Below, piece by piece: positions 44,678 to 54,163 of a DNA stretch of 64,000 nt; positions within the stretch are counted from its first letter, which is position 1, and each line of letters begins with the position of its first letter. The stretch comes from an uncultured Collinsella sp. (lineage in GTDB: Bacteria; Actinomycetota; Coriobacteriia; Coriobacteriales; Coriobacteriaceae): the NCBI GenBank assembly GCA_902470065.1, contig CABRFA010000003.1, positions 30,912 through 94,911 of the forward strand, written 5' to 3'. Position numbers and translations under genes: made by a program. The notes under the pieces are model-generated. The model ran no database searches and was not told the origin of the DNA. It was given only the letters and a program-made list of their open reading frames with translations.

Positions 44678-47600
44678 ATGCTTGATCGCCGTTCGTTACT
44701 TGTTGCCGGAGCGTCCTCGCTGGTGAGCATTATGTTGCCGCGCGTGCCGGGAAGCGCAAACGCCTTCATATTGCCGTTCGCGCCCACCGAAGCCTATGCC
44801 GACGAAAAAGACCCCTTCAGGGTGCTCGTTCTCTCGCGCACCATGTTTGGTGTGGTCGTGGTCGACGTCGCCAACAAGAATACGCCCATCACGGGTGCCC
44901 AGGTCACGCTCGTGTCGCGTTATGCCGCGGGCAAGCAGCTCTCCGCCACTACCGACGGCGAGGGCACGGCCATCTTTGAGGTCGCGCCACTTTCGGAAGG
45001 CTACGTGGACGAGACAACGCTTCTCGACGCGTACGACTTTAACGGCGGCATCTCCATTAGCATGGCAGGCTACCGCGATGTCGAGATTCCCCTCGCGCGT
45101 ATCCAGGGTGGCACCGCCATAACCGCGCCAACGCGTCCGCTTTCTGACGGCAAGCCGTACTTTCGACAGCTCACGTTCGACGAATGGGACGTCCAGTACG
45201 CCGACGCTACGTTCATGACATTGCCGAAGGACGACACGGCAAACGAACAGCCCGATACGCACGCCTTTACTGTACAGGCTCATCTGCCGCAGGGCGGGCG
45301 GGCAACGCTGCGCATCAACAAGGTAATGCCCGCCACGGGCAGCTCGCCCGAAACCGTCACGCAGATTGGCCAAGTCGAGGCCAGCGCATCGGGCGCGGAT
45401 AATCTGGCGACGTTCACGCTCGAAGACAAGTTCCTCGATGCGGCGTCGAGCCTTCTGGAAGAAGGATGCAAGCTGCGCTTTGTCCTCGACTACCAGGGCA
45501 AAACCTACACGCTCTCCTCCCCCATGGCCGTTGCTACCGCGCCGGCGGCAAAGGCGGAATCCGGATCGACCACTATCGTCCCCACCACCATGGACCAAGA
45601 GATCACTCCGTTTGATTTCCCCGCGGCGTTTCCCGGCATCGGCGGCAATAAGTTCACGTGCTGGATGCCTTCGTTCCCCATTTTGTTCGATTTCTCGTTT
45701 GCCGGGTACGTACTGTTTGGCGGAGGATACAAACCGGTCGGCTACATGAACGATTCGGGCAATCCGGATCCGGAATACTGGAAGAAATCGCCGCGTGAGT
45801 CGGGCGCCAAGCAGGCAAACCGCTACCTCGACGAAATGGAGGGGAAGTGGAATCAGTACAAGAGTATGAGTGCCGGTTCGGGCACCGATCCAAGAAACAC
45901 CAAGCTCCTTCGCCACCATTGCACGCTGCTGTTCACGATGGATATCGCCACACAGCTGTACGGCTCGCTCGCCTACGATTGGGTGGGCAAAACCTGGGGC
46001 AACAACAACGACCCCGCATACGGCAATATTAAGGCACTCTTCCAAGTAAGAACCGACCTCAATTGGACCGAGCAGTTTACCCTAGGACCGGTGCCGTTTT
46101 TCTTAAACGTCAACCCCTGGGTGCTGGCGAAGCTGGCGCTCGCCGTGGGTGCCCACACGCACGGCAGCGGCGCGGCGTTTTTTAAAAACATTTCGCTCGA
46201 CTATTCAAACACGTCTGGCTCGTTCACCATCCAGATTGGACTTGCCGTCACCTTTGGCGCCGGCGTTGCAGGCGTCGCCTCGTCTGCCGTGCGCGGCGCC
46301 GCATCCCTCACGCTGTTCATTGGGTACGAGAAGGCAGATGGACACCAGCTTCCGCGACTGCGCGTAGGTGCAGATGTCGATGTCGATGTGATACTCCAGT
46401 TCGTAATGTTCAAGTGGACCACCAAGGCTTGGTCGGGGTCGTGGCCCACACTCCTCGATTCGTGGAATATGTCGGTGAACAATGGCAACCAGTATGTGCT
46501 CCAGCGCTCTGAGCTCGCATTGGGCGGAGATGCGCCTTACACGCTGGATGCCTGTTTCGGCTCGGCCGGCAACGCCGAGGCGGGTGGTGTGCCGCAATTT
46601 ATCGCATCGGCCACCATCGTCACCAACGCCGAGCTGCTCGCACGCGCCGAGGTTAAGGCCACTGCAAGGAATGTCGCGCCTACCGTACGCGATTGGGACC
46701 GGTCGGTCACGCGCATTGAGCTCGAGGCGGATGCAGAAAGCGACGACACGGGACAGGTCGAACATTTCGTCCACGCACTGATGGAAAACGACGAAAACGC
46801 CGCGCCGATGTATGAGTACACCTACATCGGCCAGGCAACGAACACCGTTGCCGACCCGAACGCCAATTCTGCCGGCGTGTCGGAGAACGAGCGTGGCGGC
46901 ATAAAACCCTCGAGCGACAACGTACTGTTTTCCGGCGTGCTCAGCGAAGCCCACATGAAGCTAACGATGATTGCCGGCGTGGAGTGCCTATTCCGTATCG
47001 CCTCGGTGCGCTACGGCGAGAATGGTCGCTCGCGCCTGGTGGTGCATACAAAGACGAACGGCACGTGGTCCGCTCCCACGCCCGTGGACTTCTCCCTTGG
47101 GTTTGGCGAGGGCGACGTGGAGCGCAACGGCATATTCGATTACGACTTCGACGTGGTGGAATATACAGACGGGAGGAGAAACCAGGACGCCTACGTGCTG
47201 CTGGTCTCGGGCGAGCGCCCCGCCGGCGACAACACCCTTTTCGATACGGCGAGCACATCCGGCATACTGTCCGTTGTGCGCCTGCGCATAAGCAACGACG
47301 GAGTTCGCGTGATATCGCACACGTCGTGGCGCAGCATCTCGCGCGGCCGCCTTCAGGAGGATGGCTACCATTGCCTGCAGTGCCCGCGTATCACGGTGGG
47401 CAAGACGCTGGTCGACGGGCGCCTGTCGGGCGCTTACCTCCACCGCCGCGGAACCACCGCAGAGAAGGCGCTCGGCAGCGAGGCCGAGGTTGCGCTGGAA
47501 TGCTTTACCCTGTGGTCGGATAATTTGGGCGACAGTCTCACGTTCCGTCAGGTCCTCCACTTTCCGCAGGCACCATCGAGCATCGAGCTGGGCGCGCCCG

Positions 47601-49045
47601 AGAATATCAACGGCAAAATGGTGGTGCCCGTTGCATACGAGACTGCAGGCGGTTGTGGCTGCGCGTCGTACGCCGTGATCGGCCAGTCCATCGCGGGTTG
47701 GGGCGTTATGTCGCCAGATGCCACAGTACCCCACGCGGTGCCGTGGCCGCAGCACACGGGCTTTTTGGCAACCGTCAACGAGCAACTGCAGCATATTGCT
47801 TGGACGCGAGGCGCATCGGCATTTGCAACGCAGCCCGTGGGTGCCGCAGGCTGTGGCCCGGCATCGTTTAGCGTAAGCAACAACGGCAGGTGCGTGCTCT
47901 ATGTAGAGAACACCGATGGCAAGGTGGGACAAACCTACGACGAAGAAGGCAACCCGGTAGCAGTGATGGGCAAGCACTTCCGCATCTTCGCCAGCACCTT
48001 GGCAGGCGATCTGTTCACGGAGCCGTTCGTGATGTGCGAGCTGGACCATCCCGTCGATCAGATAACGACATTTTTGACGTCGGGAGGCATGCTCTCCGCG
48101 CTCGCCACGCACATTGTGAGCGCGGAGAAGAGCGAGGCAAAGCTGCACGACATCGAAGTGCCCTTGGTGGCGTGTACCACTCCGACGGGCGCCGTTGCTA
48201 CCTCGGGCGCGGTGGTGCCCGGAGCAGCAGGCGAATCCTTCATGGTCACGGTGCGAAACGACGGCAACACCTTACTGACCGCCGGCACGATCGATCTGTA
48301 CCGAGAGGGCTCCAGCCAGCCGTTCTCCAGCGCATCCATCGGATTCGGAGTGAACGCACGCATGGCTTCGATCTACGATCCAGAGCTTGCCGAGGACGCT
48401 TCGGCCAACGATATGGCACACGTGAAGTACGCGCTCGAGACGCTGGGCGCACGTTTTGCAACGCACCCGCTGGTAGCCGACAACGGCAACGCCGTGCTGG
48501 CACCGGGTTGCACGGCACAGTTCCGTATGAGCTTCGCCATCCCCGAGAGTTGGAGCGACGAAGTGGGCAAACGCGTAACGCTGTATGCGAAGGCGCGTAA
48601 TCTGGTGGCGCTCGATCCCGTAACGCTCGAAGAAATTCGACCGGGCGCGAACTCGGCGCTGGGTGCTGTACTGCACGAGCTCCACGTGCCCGACGCGGCA
48701 TGCGAACGCTCAGAAGTTCAGGTCGGCGTATGCGACAGCGCGGACGCCACAGGGCTTCACGACGCCCCGATGACGGCGGACGGCGATGGTGGCTCAAGTG
48801 GCGGCGGTACTGACGAGGGCGGCGGCTCCGGCGGAAGCAGCTCCGGCAGTGGCAAGGACCACGGCAATAACAAGCGCTCCGGAAAAGCGGGCGCGCTTGC
48901 GGGCACGGGCGATGCCAACGCTCCCCTCACGGCAGCCGCTGCAGCACTCGCCGCGGCAGGCGCCGGCCTCGTCGCCTACAGTGCCCGCCGCACGGCGCTC
49001 GAAAACGACACCGCCGATGAGGTCAATTCGGATAGGTCTCGCTAG
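44678..49045 (+). CDS. Large Tat/sortase-type cell-surface protein
   Basis: A 1455-residue exported protein. The N-terminus MLDRRSLLVAGASS resembles a twin-arginine signal (possible cleavage at SANA or AYA). A carboxypeptidase-regulatory/CNA-B-like beta domain follows (about 45-135, VDVANKNTPITGAQVTL). The bulk is a beta-rich region with no obvious family, with an ARR-like hydrophobic stalk after a Ser/Gly-rich linker (GGGTDEGGGSGGSSSG). The C-terminus has ALAGTGD, a LAXTG-type sortase motif, a 20-residue hydrophobic stretch and ARR. A Gly-Asn-rich loop and calcium-like acid patches occur inside. Start is ATG 44678 behind GGGAG. It is probably wall-anchored. Confidence 0.75.
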   Translation: MLDRRSLLVAGASSLVSIMLPRVPGSANAFILPFAPTEAYADEKDPFRVLVLSRTMFGVVVVDVANKNTPITGAQVTLVSRYAAGKQLSATTDGEGTAIFEVAPLSEGYVDETTLLDAYDFNGGISISMAGYRDVEIPLARIQGGTAITAPTRPLSDGKPYFRQLTFDEWDVQYADATFMTLPKDDTANEQPDTHAFTVQAHLPQGGRATLRINKVMPATGSSPETVTQIGQVEASASGADNLATFTLEDKFLDAASSLLEEGCKLRFVLDYQGKTYTLSSPMAVATAPAAKAESGSTTIVPTTMDQEITPFDFPAAFPGIGGNKFTCWMPSFPILFDFSFAGYVLFGGGYKPVGYMNDSGNPDPEYWKKSPRESGAKQANRYLDEMEGKWNQYKSMSAGSGTDPRNTKLLRHHCTLLFTMDIATQLYGSLAYDWVGKTWGNNNDPAYGNIKALFQVRTDLNWTEQFTLGPVPFFLNVNPWVLAKLALAVGAHTHGSGAAFFKNISLDYSNTSGSFTIQIGLAVTFGAGVAGVASSAVRGAASLTLFIGYEKADGHQLPRLRVGADVDVDVILQFVMFKWTTKAWSGSWPTLLDSWNMSVNNGNQYVLQRSELALGGDAPYTLDACFGSAGNAEAGGVPQFIASATIVTNAELLARAEVKATARNVAPTVRDWDRSVTRIELEADAESDDTGQVEHFVHALMENDENAAPMYEYTYIGQATNTVADPNANSAGVSENERGGIKPSSDNVLFSGVLSEAHMKLTMIAGVECLFRIASVRYGENGRSRLVVHTKTNGTWSAPTPVDFSLGFGEGDVERNGIFDYDFDVVEYTDGRRNQDAYVLLVSGERPAGDNTLFDTASTSGILSVVRLRISNDGVRVISHTSWRSISRGRLQEDGYHCLQCPRITVGKTLVDGRLSGAYLHRRGTTAEKALGSEAEVALECFTLWSDNLGDSLTFRQVLHFPQAPSSIELGAPENINGKMVVPVAYETAGGCGCASYAVIGQSIAGWGVMSPDATVPHAVPWPQHTGFLATVNEQLQHIAWTRGASAFATQPVGAAGCGPASFSVSNNGRCVLYVENTDGKVGQTYDEEGNPVAVMGKHFRIFASTLAGDLFTEPFVMCELDHPVDQITTFLTSGGMLSALATHIVSAEKSEAKLHDIEVPLVACTTPTGAVATSGAVVPGAAGESFMVTVRNDGNTLLTAGTIDLYREGSSQPFSSASIGFGVNARMASIYDPELAEDASANDMAHVKYALETLGARFATHPLVADNGNAVLAPGCTAQFRMSFAIPESWSDEVGKRVTLYAKARNLVALDPVTLEEIRPGANSALGAVLHELHVPDAACERSEVQVGVCDSADATGLHDAPMTADGDGGSSGGGTDEGGGSGGSSSGSGKDHGNNKRSGKAGALAGTGDANAPLTAAAAALAAAGAGLVAYSARRTALENDTADEVNSDRSR

Positions 49046-49097
49046 CTCCTAGTTACTTTTGTGAGAGACGCCGACTCGGCTCATCGAACACCAAAAG

Positions 49098-49127
49098 GGG
49101 CTGGCCCCGATAACTCGGAGCCAGCCC
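49098..49127. terminator. Terminator between surface protein and lipoprotein genes
   Basis: Stem gggctggc/gccagccc with a 14-nt loop between the convergent surface-protein and lipoprotein genes. Confidence 0.6.
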
Positions 49128-49157
49128 TGAGTCGCCTGACATGGGAATCGCAACCCG

Positions 49158-50177
49158 CTACTTGAGCTTCAATGCCTCCATCATGGGCGCGGCGGCGTCC
49201 CAATCGATCTTCCAGCCAATCGACACGCGGACGGTCTCGCCCGTCGCGGGAGCCGTCGCAAACAGCGTATGGCCGTTGTCGGGACCGGTAAAGCGCAGCC
49301 ACGTTATGCCGTTGTACTCGACCTGGTCGGTTGTTGTCTCCTTGCCTTCGTAGACCTGCTCTAGGCTTGCAACCTCTTCCTCCGGCGAGCGCGGGAAGAT
49401 GCTGATGTTCAGGCGTCCTCCAGTCTCGTCGTGGAAGAAGTTTGCCTTTTCGCGCTCTTCGTCGGACGAATCCAGCGTGTACCCATCGGCGGCCTCGATG
49501 CTGTACGATGCGCAGTCGATGCCCGTTAAATCTGCCTTCTCGCCAGAATCGGCCACGCCGCCGGCCGCCTTGAACTCCTTGGTCTCGCATCCCGTGGTGT
49601 CAAAGTGCATGGCCTCATGATTCTTGGCGGGGGCATAAGCGTCTACGAACTCGACAGTGATGGGCCCGTAGTACGCCGTCTTGGGCGCCCAGAAATACAC
49701 GTACTCAACGGTCTCGCCCGGGCCGATATCTGGCCTCTCGGAAAGGTCGATGCCCTCGTGCAGCTCATCGGGAGCCTCGCTTGCAACGTAGTCGAGCACG
49801 GCCGCCTTGCCGGAAGTAAACAACGGGTCGCCTGCCTCAAGATCGCCCTGGGCAGCATGCACGTTAAAGGAACTGAACGTCCTGTTCTTTGTGTTGTTGT
49901 TGGTGATCTTGATGTGCAGGTAAAAGCCGTCCTGCAGCTTGGCATCGCCGCGATAGAACGTACCGTGAGCCACCGACTCATAGGTAATGCCTGCCACCTC
50001 GACCGTCTGCGAATCATAGGCCCTGGGCTTTTCCTGCACAGGCGCGCTGCCGCCCGAACCGCCAGGCGAGCCGCTCGGAGCACTACCGCCACAGCCGGCC
50101 ACTGTACACGCCAGCACGGCCGAAAGCGTCACGGTGGGAATTCCTAACAGCAGTTTCTTTGTCATGGGCCTCATCAT
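49158..50177 (-). CDS. Lipoprotein of unknown function
   Basis: A 339-residue lipoprotein. The signal peptide (MMRPMTKKLLLGIPTVTLSAV) ends in the lipobox VAGC, followed by a Gly/Ser/Pro linker. A first beta-rich domain (about 60-200, IKITNNNTKNRTFSSFNVHAAQGD, like DUF4352/telokin-type stress proteins) and a second domain (about 225-339) follow. The start is ATG 50177 behind AAAGGAG; a reading to 50312 is a shadow extension. It is anchored on the outer face of the membrane; ligand unknown. Confidence 0.8.
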   Translation of the reverse strand: MMRPMTKKLLLGIPTVTLSAVLACTVAGCGGSAPSGSPGGSGGSAPVQEKPRAYDSQTVEVAGITYESVAHGTFYRGDAKLQDGFYLHIKITNNNTKNRTFSSFNVHAAQGDLEAGDPLFTSGKAAVLDYVASEAPDELHEGIDLSERPDIGPGETVEYVYFWAPKTAYYGPITVEFVDAYAPAKNHEAMHFDTTGCETKEFKAAGGVADSGEKADLTGIDCASYSIEAADGYTLDSSDEEREKANFFHDETGGRLNISIFPRSPEEEVASLEQVYEGKETTTDQVEYNGITWLRFTGPDNGHTLFATAPATGETVRVSIGWKIDWDAAAPMMEALKLK

Positions 50178-50470
50178 TCTCACCGCTCCTTTCGGCTTGC
50201 AGCTCATCCATTGCCCGAGTCCCAAGTCGACCCCGTGGCATCGGCTTCCACTATGAGCGTATGACGAAACACGGCGCCGGCGAAGTGACCCGTGGCCCAA
50301 ATAACGACCCACCAGCGTTCCTTATGGGCCAAAAGAACTCGCACATGCACGCCCCCGGCCCATAAAACGAGACGTCTGTCCCAATGTTCGATTCGATCCA
50401 ACAATCCGCACGACACGTTTTCGACAACGTATCCAACCGCAAACGCAGCAAGACGCATTCGGCCGCCTTC
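50178..50470. other. Intergenic region without a recognisable gene
   Basis: About 290 bp between the lipoprotein gene and the ATPase 2 repeats. Only short inverted words are seen, such as ttatgggcc (50322) and ggcccataa (50359). I see no supported coding region. Confidence 0.5.
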
Positions 50471-50476
50471 AAATTT

Positions 50477-50580
50477 ACTCGGGCAGAACCGACTCGGTTT
50501 TGTCCGAGTAAACTCGAGCATAAACTGATCCATGCGATACAATTAACTCGGACAAAACCGAGTCGGAAGGAACCGAGTAA
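50477..50580 (+). promoter_or_regulatory. Palindromic operator cluster of ATPase 2
   Basis: A 21-bp block containing ccgactcggttttgtccg (50489-50509) is repeated as its perfect reverse complement (50546-50566) with a 36-bp spacer. Extra half-sites ACTCGG/CCGAGT occur at 50477 and 50573, the last one between the ribosome site GGAAGGA and the GTG start at 50581. A TACAAT -10 word (50538-50543) lies inside the spacer. A protein bound here would block both transcription and translation. Confidence 0.7.
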
Positions 50581-51963
50581 GTGGAATTTATTGGCAGGGA
50601 GCGTGAGCTCGCCCGTATTAAGAAAACGCTCAAAGCACCCGAGCAGCGCAATGTTCTCATTTACGGCAGGCGTCGCGTCGGAAAAAGTGAGCTCATCAAG
50701 CAGGCGCTAACCGATTTGTCGGACGTCGCAACGGTCTATTACGAGTGCCGCCAAACCTCCGAGGCAGACAACCTCGAGAGTCTGTCCGTCCTTGTTGCTG
50801 AAGCGCTGAGCTTTCCTCCGCTCGCCTTCACAGGCATCCGCGAGCTCATCGAATTTCTGTTTGCCCAAGCTAAAGACAAGAACATTACCCTCGTTCTCGA
50901 CGAATACCCCTACTTGAGAGATGCGGTTAAAGGCTTAGACAGCATTCTTCAGACCTCAATCGACGCCCACAGGGAAGACTCACGTTTAAACATTGTCCTG
51001 TGCGGCTCCTACGTTGAGATTATGAAATCCCTCATCGAGCATGAAAGCCCCCTCTACGGGCGAATTGATCTCGCGCTTGAGCTTAAGCCCATGGATTACT
51101 TTGACGCTGCGAAGTTCTATCCCGCGTTCTCGCCCGAGGACAAGGTGCGGCTCTATAGCGTTTTTGGCGGTATCCCCTTTTACAATCGCCTCATCGATCA
51201 ATCCCAAAGCGTACGCGACAACATCATCGAGCTCGTCACGGAACCTGGCGCCCGCTTAGAAAGCGAGGTGCCGTCCTATCTCAACGCCGAGATCTCGAAG
51301 ATGACCAACGCCAACGAAGTTTTCGGGGCTCTCGCACAAGGCTACTCCCGTTGGGGGGACGTGCTGGCACAGTCGCACGTCTCGAGCGGTCCGGCCATGG
51401 CAGACGTGCTCGACAAGCTCATGTCACTCGAAATCGTCCAAAAGCGTGCACCCATCAACGACCCTACGAACAAGCGCAAGTCTGGCTACTTTGTAGTGGA
51501 TCCGCTTTCGCTCTTTTACTATCGCTATGTTTTCCGCAATGCCTCAGCGCGTCAGCTGCTCGACCCGGAAGTCTTCTATGATCGTCACGTCTTCCAAGAC
51601 TTCGAGGAAAACTACGTTCCTCATATGTTCGAGGAGATCTGCCGTCAATACCTCGTGCGGCAGAACAGGACCGGCAAGATCGAACCGGCTTTCGACGCCA
51701 TAGGCAAGTACTGGTACGACGACCCCGCAAACAAAACGAGCGGCGAATTCGATGTGGTAACGCAAGACCCCGAGGGCTACGCATTCTACGAAGCAAAGTT
51801 CCGCAAATCCCCCATCACGCAAAAAATGGTCGACGAGGAAATCGCCCAAGTCGAGGCAACGGGACTCAAGTGCCATCGCTATGGATTCTTCTCCCGTTCG
51901 GGCTTCGAAGCTGGCGAAAGCGATCGAACCGTCTTCATCGACCTGCCGCAGATGTTTGGATAG
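50581..51963 (+). CDS. DUF234-type ATPase with nuclease-like C-terminus (ATPase 2)
   Basis: A 460-residue archaeal-type ATPase. The P-loop is GRRRVGKS (29-36), Walker B is LVLDEYPYL (105-113), and the LCGSYVEIMKSL and SPLYGR blocks of the family are present. A winged-helix region (about 260-320) is followed by a DUF234-like domain (about 320-460) with GEFDVV...FYEAKFRK, resembling the D...ExK core of PD-(D/E)xK nucleases. The start GTG 50581 has GGAAGGA upstream. It stands alone with its own palindromic operator cluster. Role unknown; related proteins are suspected in mobile or defence contexts. Confidence 0.85.
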   Translation: MEFIGRERELARIKKTLKAPEQRNVLIYGRRRVGKSELIKQALTDLSDVATVYYECRQTSEADNLESLSVLVAEALSFPPLAFTGIRELIEFLFAQAKDKNITLVLDEYPYLRDAVKGLDSILQTSIDAHREDSRLNIVLCGSYVEIMKSLIEHESPLYGRIDLALELKPMDYFDAAKFYPAFSPEDKVRLYSVFGGIPFYNRLIDQSQSVRDNIIELVTEPGARLESEVPSYLNAEISKMTNANEVFGALAQGYSRWGDVLAQSHVSSGPAMADVLDKLMSLEIVQKRAPINDPTNKRKSGYFVVDPLSLFYYRYVFRNASARQLLDPEVFYDRHVFQDFEENYVPHMFEEICRQYLVRQNRTGKIEPAFDAIGKYWYDDPANKTSGEFDVVTQDPEGYAFYEAKFRKSPITQKMVDEEIAQVEATGLKCHRYGFFSRSGFEAGESDRTVFIDLPQMFG

Positions 51964-52006
51964 GACAGGACAGGTCCCTCCCGCATTCCAAGCATTCATT
52001 ATCTAA

Positions 52007-52022
52007 TCGAACGGTTGTTCGA
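52007..52022 (+). promoter_or_regulatory. Perfect SOS (LexA) box before the topoisomerase operon
   Basis: TCGAACGGTTGTTCGA fits the mycobacterial-type SOS box TCGAAC-N4-GTTCGA exactly. It lies about 100 bp before the topoisomerase B start. It is followed 15 bp later by a TTGGAA (52038) -17 bp- TATGCT (52061) promoter. LexA control is an inference. Confidence 0.6.
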
Positions 52023-52037
52023 TGGATTTCGTGTTGG

Positions 52038-52066
52038 TTGGAATCGTCTGTGGGCTGGGCTATGCT
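52038..52066 (+). promoter_or_regulatory. Candidate promoter of the topoisomerase operon
   Basis: TTGGAA (52038-52043) and TATGCT (52061-52066) with a 17-bp spacer, just downstream of the SOS box and about 55 bp before the start codon. Confidence 0.45.
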
Positions 52067-52120
52067 ACCTTGACTATCTATATGACTTAAACGCAGCAAA
52101 GGAGCACCGAGAGAGCGAGT

Positions 52121-54118
52121 ATGGCAAAAAACACCGCAAACTATGGTAACGACAGTATCCGCCAGCTCAAGGACGAGGAGCGCGTACGCCTGCGCCCCGC
52201 CGTCATCTTTGGCTCGGACGGACTCGACGGCTGCGCGCATGCCGCCTTCGAGATCCTGTCCAACGCCGTTGACGAGGCGCGCCAGGGCTACGGCAAGCTC
52301 ATCACCCTTACCGCCTTTCGCGATGGCTCCATTCAGGTAGAGGACAACGGCCGCGGCTGCCCGCTCGACTGGAACCCCTCCGAGAAGCGCTTTAACTGGG
52401 AGCTCGTCTTTTGCGAGCTCTACGCAGGTGGCAAATACAACAACAACCAGGGCGGCGACTACGACTTCTCGCTCGGTACCAACGGCCTGGGCTCCTGCGC
52501 GACTCAGTACGCCTCTGAATACATGGACGTTACCGTCTGGCGTGACGGTAACAAGTACTCCCTGCACTTTAAGAAGGGCAAGGTCGTCGGTGCCAAAAAG
52601 AAGGCACTCGAGATTGAGCCCAGCGACGAGAACCGCACCGGCACCACTATCAAGTGGCGTCCCGATCTTGAGGTCTTTACCTCGATTAGCATTCCCCACG
52701 ATTGGTATCGCGAGACCATGCGCCGCCAGGCCGTGGTCAACGCCAACGTGACCTTCCGCCTGCGCATTGAGGGCGACGATGGCGAGTTTACCGAAGAGGA
52801 TTTTTGCTATCCCAAGGGCATCGAGGACTACGTGCTCGAGAAGGTCGGTACCGACTACCTCACCGAGCCCTTCTTTATCGAGGCCGACCGTCGCGGTCGC
52901 GACCGCGAGGACCTGCCCGACTACAACGTGAAGATTACCGCGTGCATGTGCTTCTCGCGCACCTTCATGATGCAGGAGTACTACCACAACTCATCGTGGC
53001 TCGAGAACGGCGGTTCGCCCGAGAAGGCCGCCCGCAGCGCTCTGACCAGTGCCATCGATGCTTACATTAAGCAACAGGGCAAGTACAACAAAAACGAGAG
53101 CGGCATTAAGTGGCAGGATGTCCAGGACTGTCTGGTGCTGGTGACCAACTGCTTCTCCACCCAGACGTCCTATGAAAACCAGACTAAGAAGGCCATCAAC
53201 AACCGCTTTATCCAGCAGGCTATGACGGCCTTCTTTAAGGAGCGCCTCTCGACTTACCTGATCGAGAACAAAGACGCCGCCAACAAGATCATGGAGCAGG
53301 TGCTCATCAACAAGCGCTCGCGCGAGAACGCCGAGAAGACGCGTCAGAGCATCAAGACCAACCTGCAGCAGAAGACCGACATGGCCAACCGCGTGCAGAA
53401 GTTCATCGACTGCCGCTCCAAGGACAAGAGCCGCCGCGAGATCTACATCGTAGAGGGCGACTCGGCAGCAGGCGCCATTCGTACCTCGCGCGATGCCGAG
53501 TTCCAGGGCGTTATGCCCGTCCGTGGCAAAATCCTCAACTGCCTAAAGGAGGACTATCCACGCATCTTTAAGTCCGACATCATCATGGACCTCATGCGCG
53601 TGCTGGGCTGCGGCGTGGAGATCAAAGACAAGCGCATCAAGAACCTTGGCGCCTTCGACCTGGACAACCTCAACTGGAACAAGGTCATCATCTGTACGGA
53701 CGCCGACGTCGACGGTTACCACATCCGCACGCTCGTGCTCACCATGCTTTACCGCCTGGTGCCCACGCTTATCGACGAAGGTTACGTGTATATCGCCGAG
53801 TCGCCGCTCTACGAGATCAACTGCAAAGAGAAGACCTACTTTGCCTACACCGAGCTCGAGAAGAACGGCATCCTCAAGGAGATTGGCGACCAAAAGTGCT
53901 CCATCAACCGCTCCAAGGGTCTTGGTGAGAACGACCCGGACATGATGTGGCTCACCACCATGAACCCCGAGACGCGTCGCCTGATCAAGGTGGAGCCCGA
54001 GGACGTCACCAAGATGGAGACCATGTTCAATCTGTTGCTGGGCAACGACGAGGCGGGCCGCAAGCGCCATATCTCCGAGCACGGCAAGGAATACCTGGAC
54101 CAGCTGGACCTGCAGTAG
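52121..54118 (+). CDS. Divergent type IIA topoisomerase, B subunit (ParE/GyrB-like)
   Basis: A 665-residue ATPase subunit. The GHKL domain has ILSNAVDEARQG, VEDNGRGCPLDW and a variant ATP-lid motif SLGTNGLGSCATQ (in place of the usual SGGLHGVG). The transducer contains NQTKKAIN (QTK loop), and the TOPRIM part has EIYIVEGDSAAG, DADVDGYHIR and NRSKGLGEN. It teams with the A subunit at 54164 to pass DNA through DNA. The substituted GHKL signature marks it as a separate, divergent lineage from housekeeping GyrB. AAAGGAG lies well upstream of the ATG; a GAGAG site is nearer. Confidence 0.88.
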   Translation: MAKNTANYGNDSIRQLKDEERVRLRPAVIFGSDGLDGCAHAAFEILSNAVDEARQGYGKLITLTAFRDGSIQVEDNGRGCPLDWNPSEKRFNWELVFCELYAGGKYNNNQGGDYDFSLGTNGLGSCATQYASEYMDVTVWRDGNKYSLHFKKGKVVGAKKKALEIEPSDENRTGTTIKWRPDLEVFTSISIPHDWYRETMRRQAVVNANVTFRLRIEGDDGEFTEEDFCYPKGIEDYVLEKVGTDYLTEPFFIEADRRGRDREDLPDYNVKITACMCFSRTFMMQEYYHNSSWLENGGSPEKAARSALTSAIDAYIKQQGKYNKNESGIKWQDVQDCLVLVTNCFSTQTSYENQTKKAINNRFIQQAMTAFFKERLSTYLIENKDAANKIMEQVLINKRSRENAEKTRQSIKTNLQQKTDMANRVQKFIDCRSKDKSRREIYIVEGDSAAGAIRTSRDAEFQGVMPVRGKILNCLKEDYPRIFKSDIIMDLMRVLGCGVEIKDKRIKNLGAFDLDNLNWNKVIICTDADVDGYHIRTLVLTMLYRLVPTLIDEGYVYIAESPLYEINCKEKTYFAYTELEKNGILKEIGDQKCSINRSKGLGENDPDMMWLTTMNPETRRLIKVEPEDVTKMETMFNLLLGNDEAGRKRHISEHGKEYLDQLDLQ

Positions 54119-54163
54119 CAGCAAATCGATAACGACGGCCCATAAGAAGTTCAAGAGGAAATC

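Noticed and set aside
46988..48148. Minus-strand ORF inside the giant surface protein
   Set aside because: It is antisense to a supported gene with consistent reading, so it is a shadow from high-GC coding. The same holds for 44696-46045, 51935-52987, 53543-54451 and 54725-55849.
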